Below are positions 63,531-64,000 of a stretch of DNA of 64,000 bases, one piece after another (positions within the stretch are counted from its first letter, which is position 1; each line of letters opens with the position of its first letter). The notes under the pieces were generated by a model that saw only the letters and a program-made list of their open reading frames with translations, ran no database searches and had not been told where the DNA came from. The stretch covers positions 8,973,418 through 9,037,417 of the forward strand of contig NC_069092.1 of the NCBI RefSeq assembly GCF_947172395.1. Direction: 5' to 3'. A program made the translations under genes and the position numbers. The stretch is from Bicyclus anynana. Taxonomy: Eukaryota; Arthropoda; Insecta; Lepidoptera; Nymphalidae.

Positions 63531-64000
63531 AAAAAAAATGTTTGTCTTGAAACTTTACGAGTACCAGGGTACTATAAAAGTTCAGCATAGGTCCCATACA
63601 TGTTAAACATCACGCAACCAGCTAAATCAAAATCACATTTGCGTCACTTTAAGCTTATCACTTTAAAATTAGGTTGGCTAGTCGAAAATAGGAGACCTAA
63701 CTAAATTAACTAACATTCTGCCACCATAAATTGCAATGTTGCCGCCGGCCGGCTTTATCGTGCAGCGTTTAACTTTGAGCTTTATTTTCTCGAGGTCAGT
63801 AGGGACTTCGCATAAGAAATACTGTACTTTAATTAAAATTATACCCATTATGCTCAGACCATTATTATATAGGACCTGCCTCGCTAGAAGTTACTTTTCT
63901 GTCAAAGTATATGATCAACGATCTAATGCGATTATAGAGACTGTCTCTATAGTATCGATGTTAAATAGTTGTAATCGTGTTCGTCGGTTAAAGAGCTCCG
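63531..64000. other. No recognised feature
   Basis: AT-rich; only the weak repeat pair mentioned at 62742 is visible. Confidence 0.3.

Overview
This is eukaryotic nuclear DNA, almost certainly from a butterfly or moth (Lepidoptera). The evidence is an AT-rich background, one widely spaced multi-exon gene with GT-AG introns, and a dense cover of repeats typical of lepidopteran genomes. These include small Helitrons with the 3' end CGTCCGCTAG, tRNA-derived SINEs ending in (GAT)n, and 3' fragments of non-LTR retrotransposons whose coding ends read RWTDDIK...QWTSIG and run into (ATG)n. There is no bacterial gene, CRISPR array or credible free-standing tRNA gene.

The one confident host gene is on the + strand, from 32223 to 47436. 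Seven exons encode about 350 residues of a three-immunoglobulin cell-surface protein of the insect DIP family (Dpr-interacting proteins, relatives of lachesin and IgLON), closest in feel to the DIP-eta/theta/iota group. All splice phases join cleanly. Each of the three Ig domains has its Cys-Trp-Cys core, and the protein ends in a hydrophobic tail that suggests a GPI anchor. The exon or exons for the signal peptide lie upstream and could not be located. In flies these proteins bind Dpr partners to specify synaptic connections. Directly after the second visible exon, part of that exon has been duplicated in tandem at least twice as decaying pseudo-exons, each at first carrying a copy of the splice donor.

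Region by region: 1-32 kb is upstream or intronic sequence filled with Helitrons, SINEs, LINE tails and MITEs. It includes a well-preserved P-superfamily-like element at 16734-17947 with a perfect 8-bp target duplication and a broken THAP-domain start. The DIP gene occupies 32-47.5 kb, its introns loaded with the same repeat families. 47.5-64 kb is again mostly repeats, with one weak candidate for the terminal exon of another gene (52436-52615).

The repeats form a layered record of insertions: foldback elements nested in other repeats, Helitrons joined end to end, SINEs split by later insertions, LINE fragments joined tail to tail at their microsatellites, and a short poly(A) retrocopy inside a Helitron. 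Repeat boundaries were set by eye and most are good to about 10-20 bp. Family names for repeats are by structure, since no database was searched.
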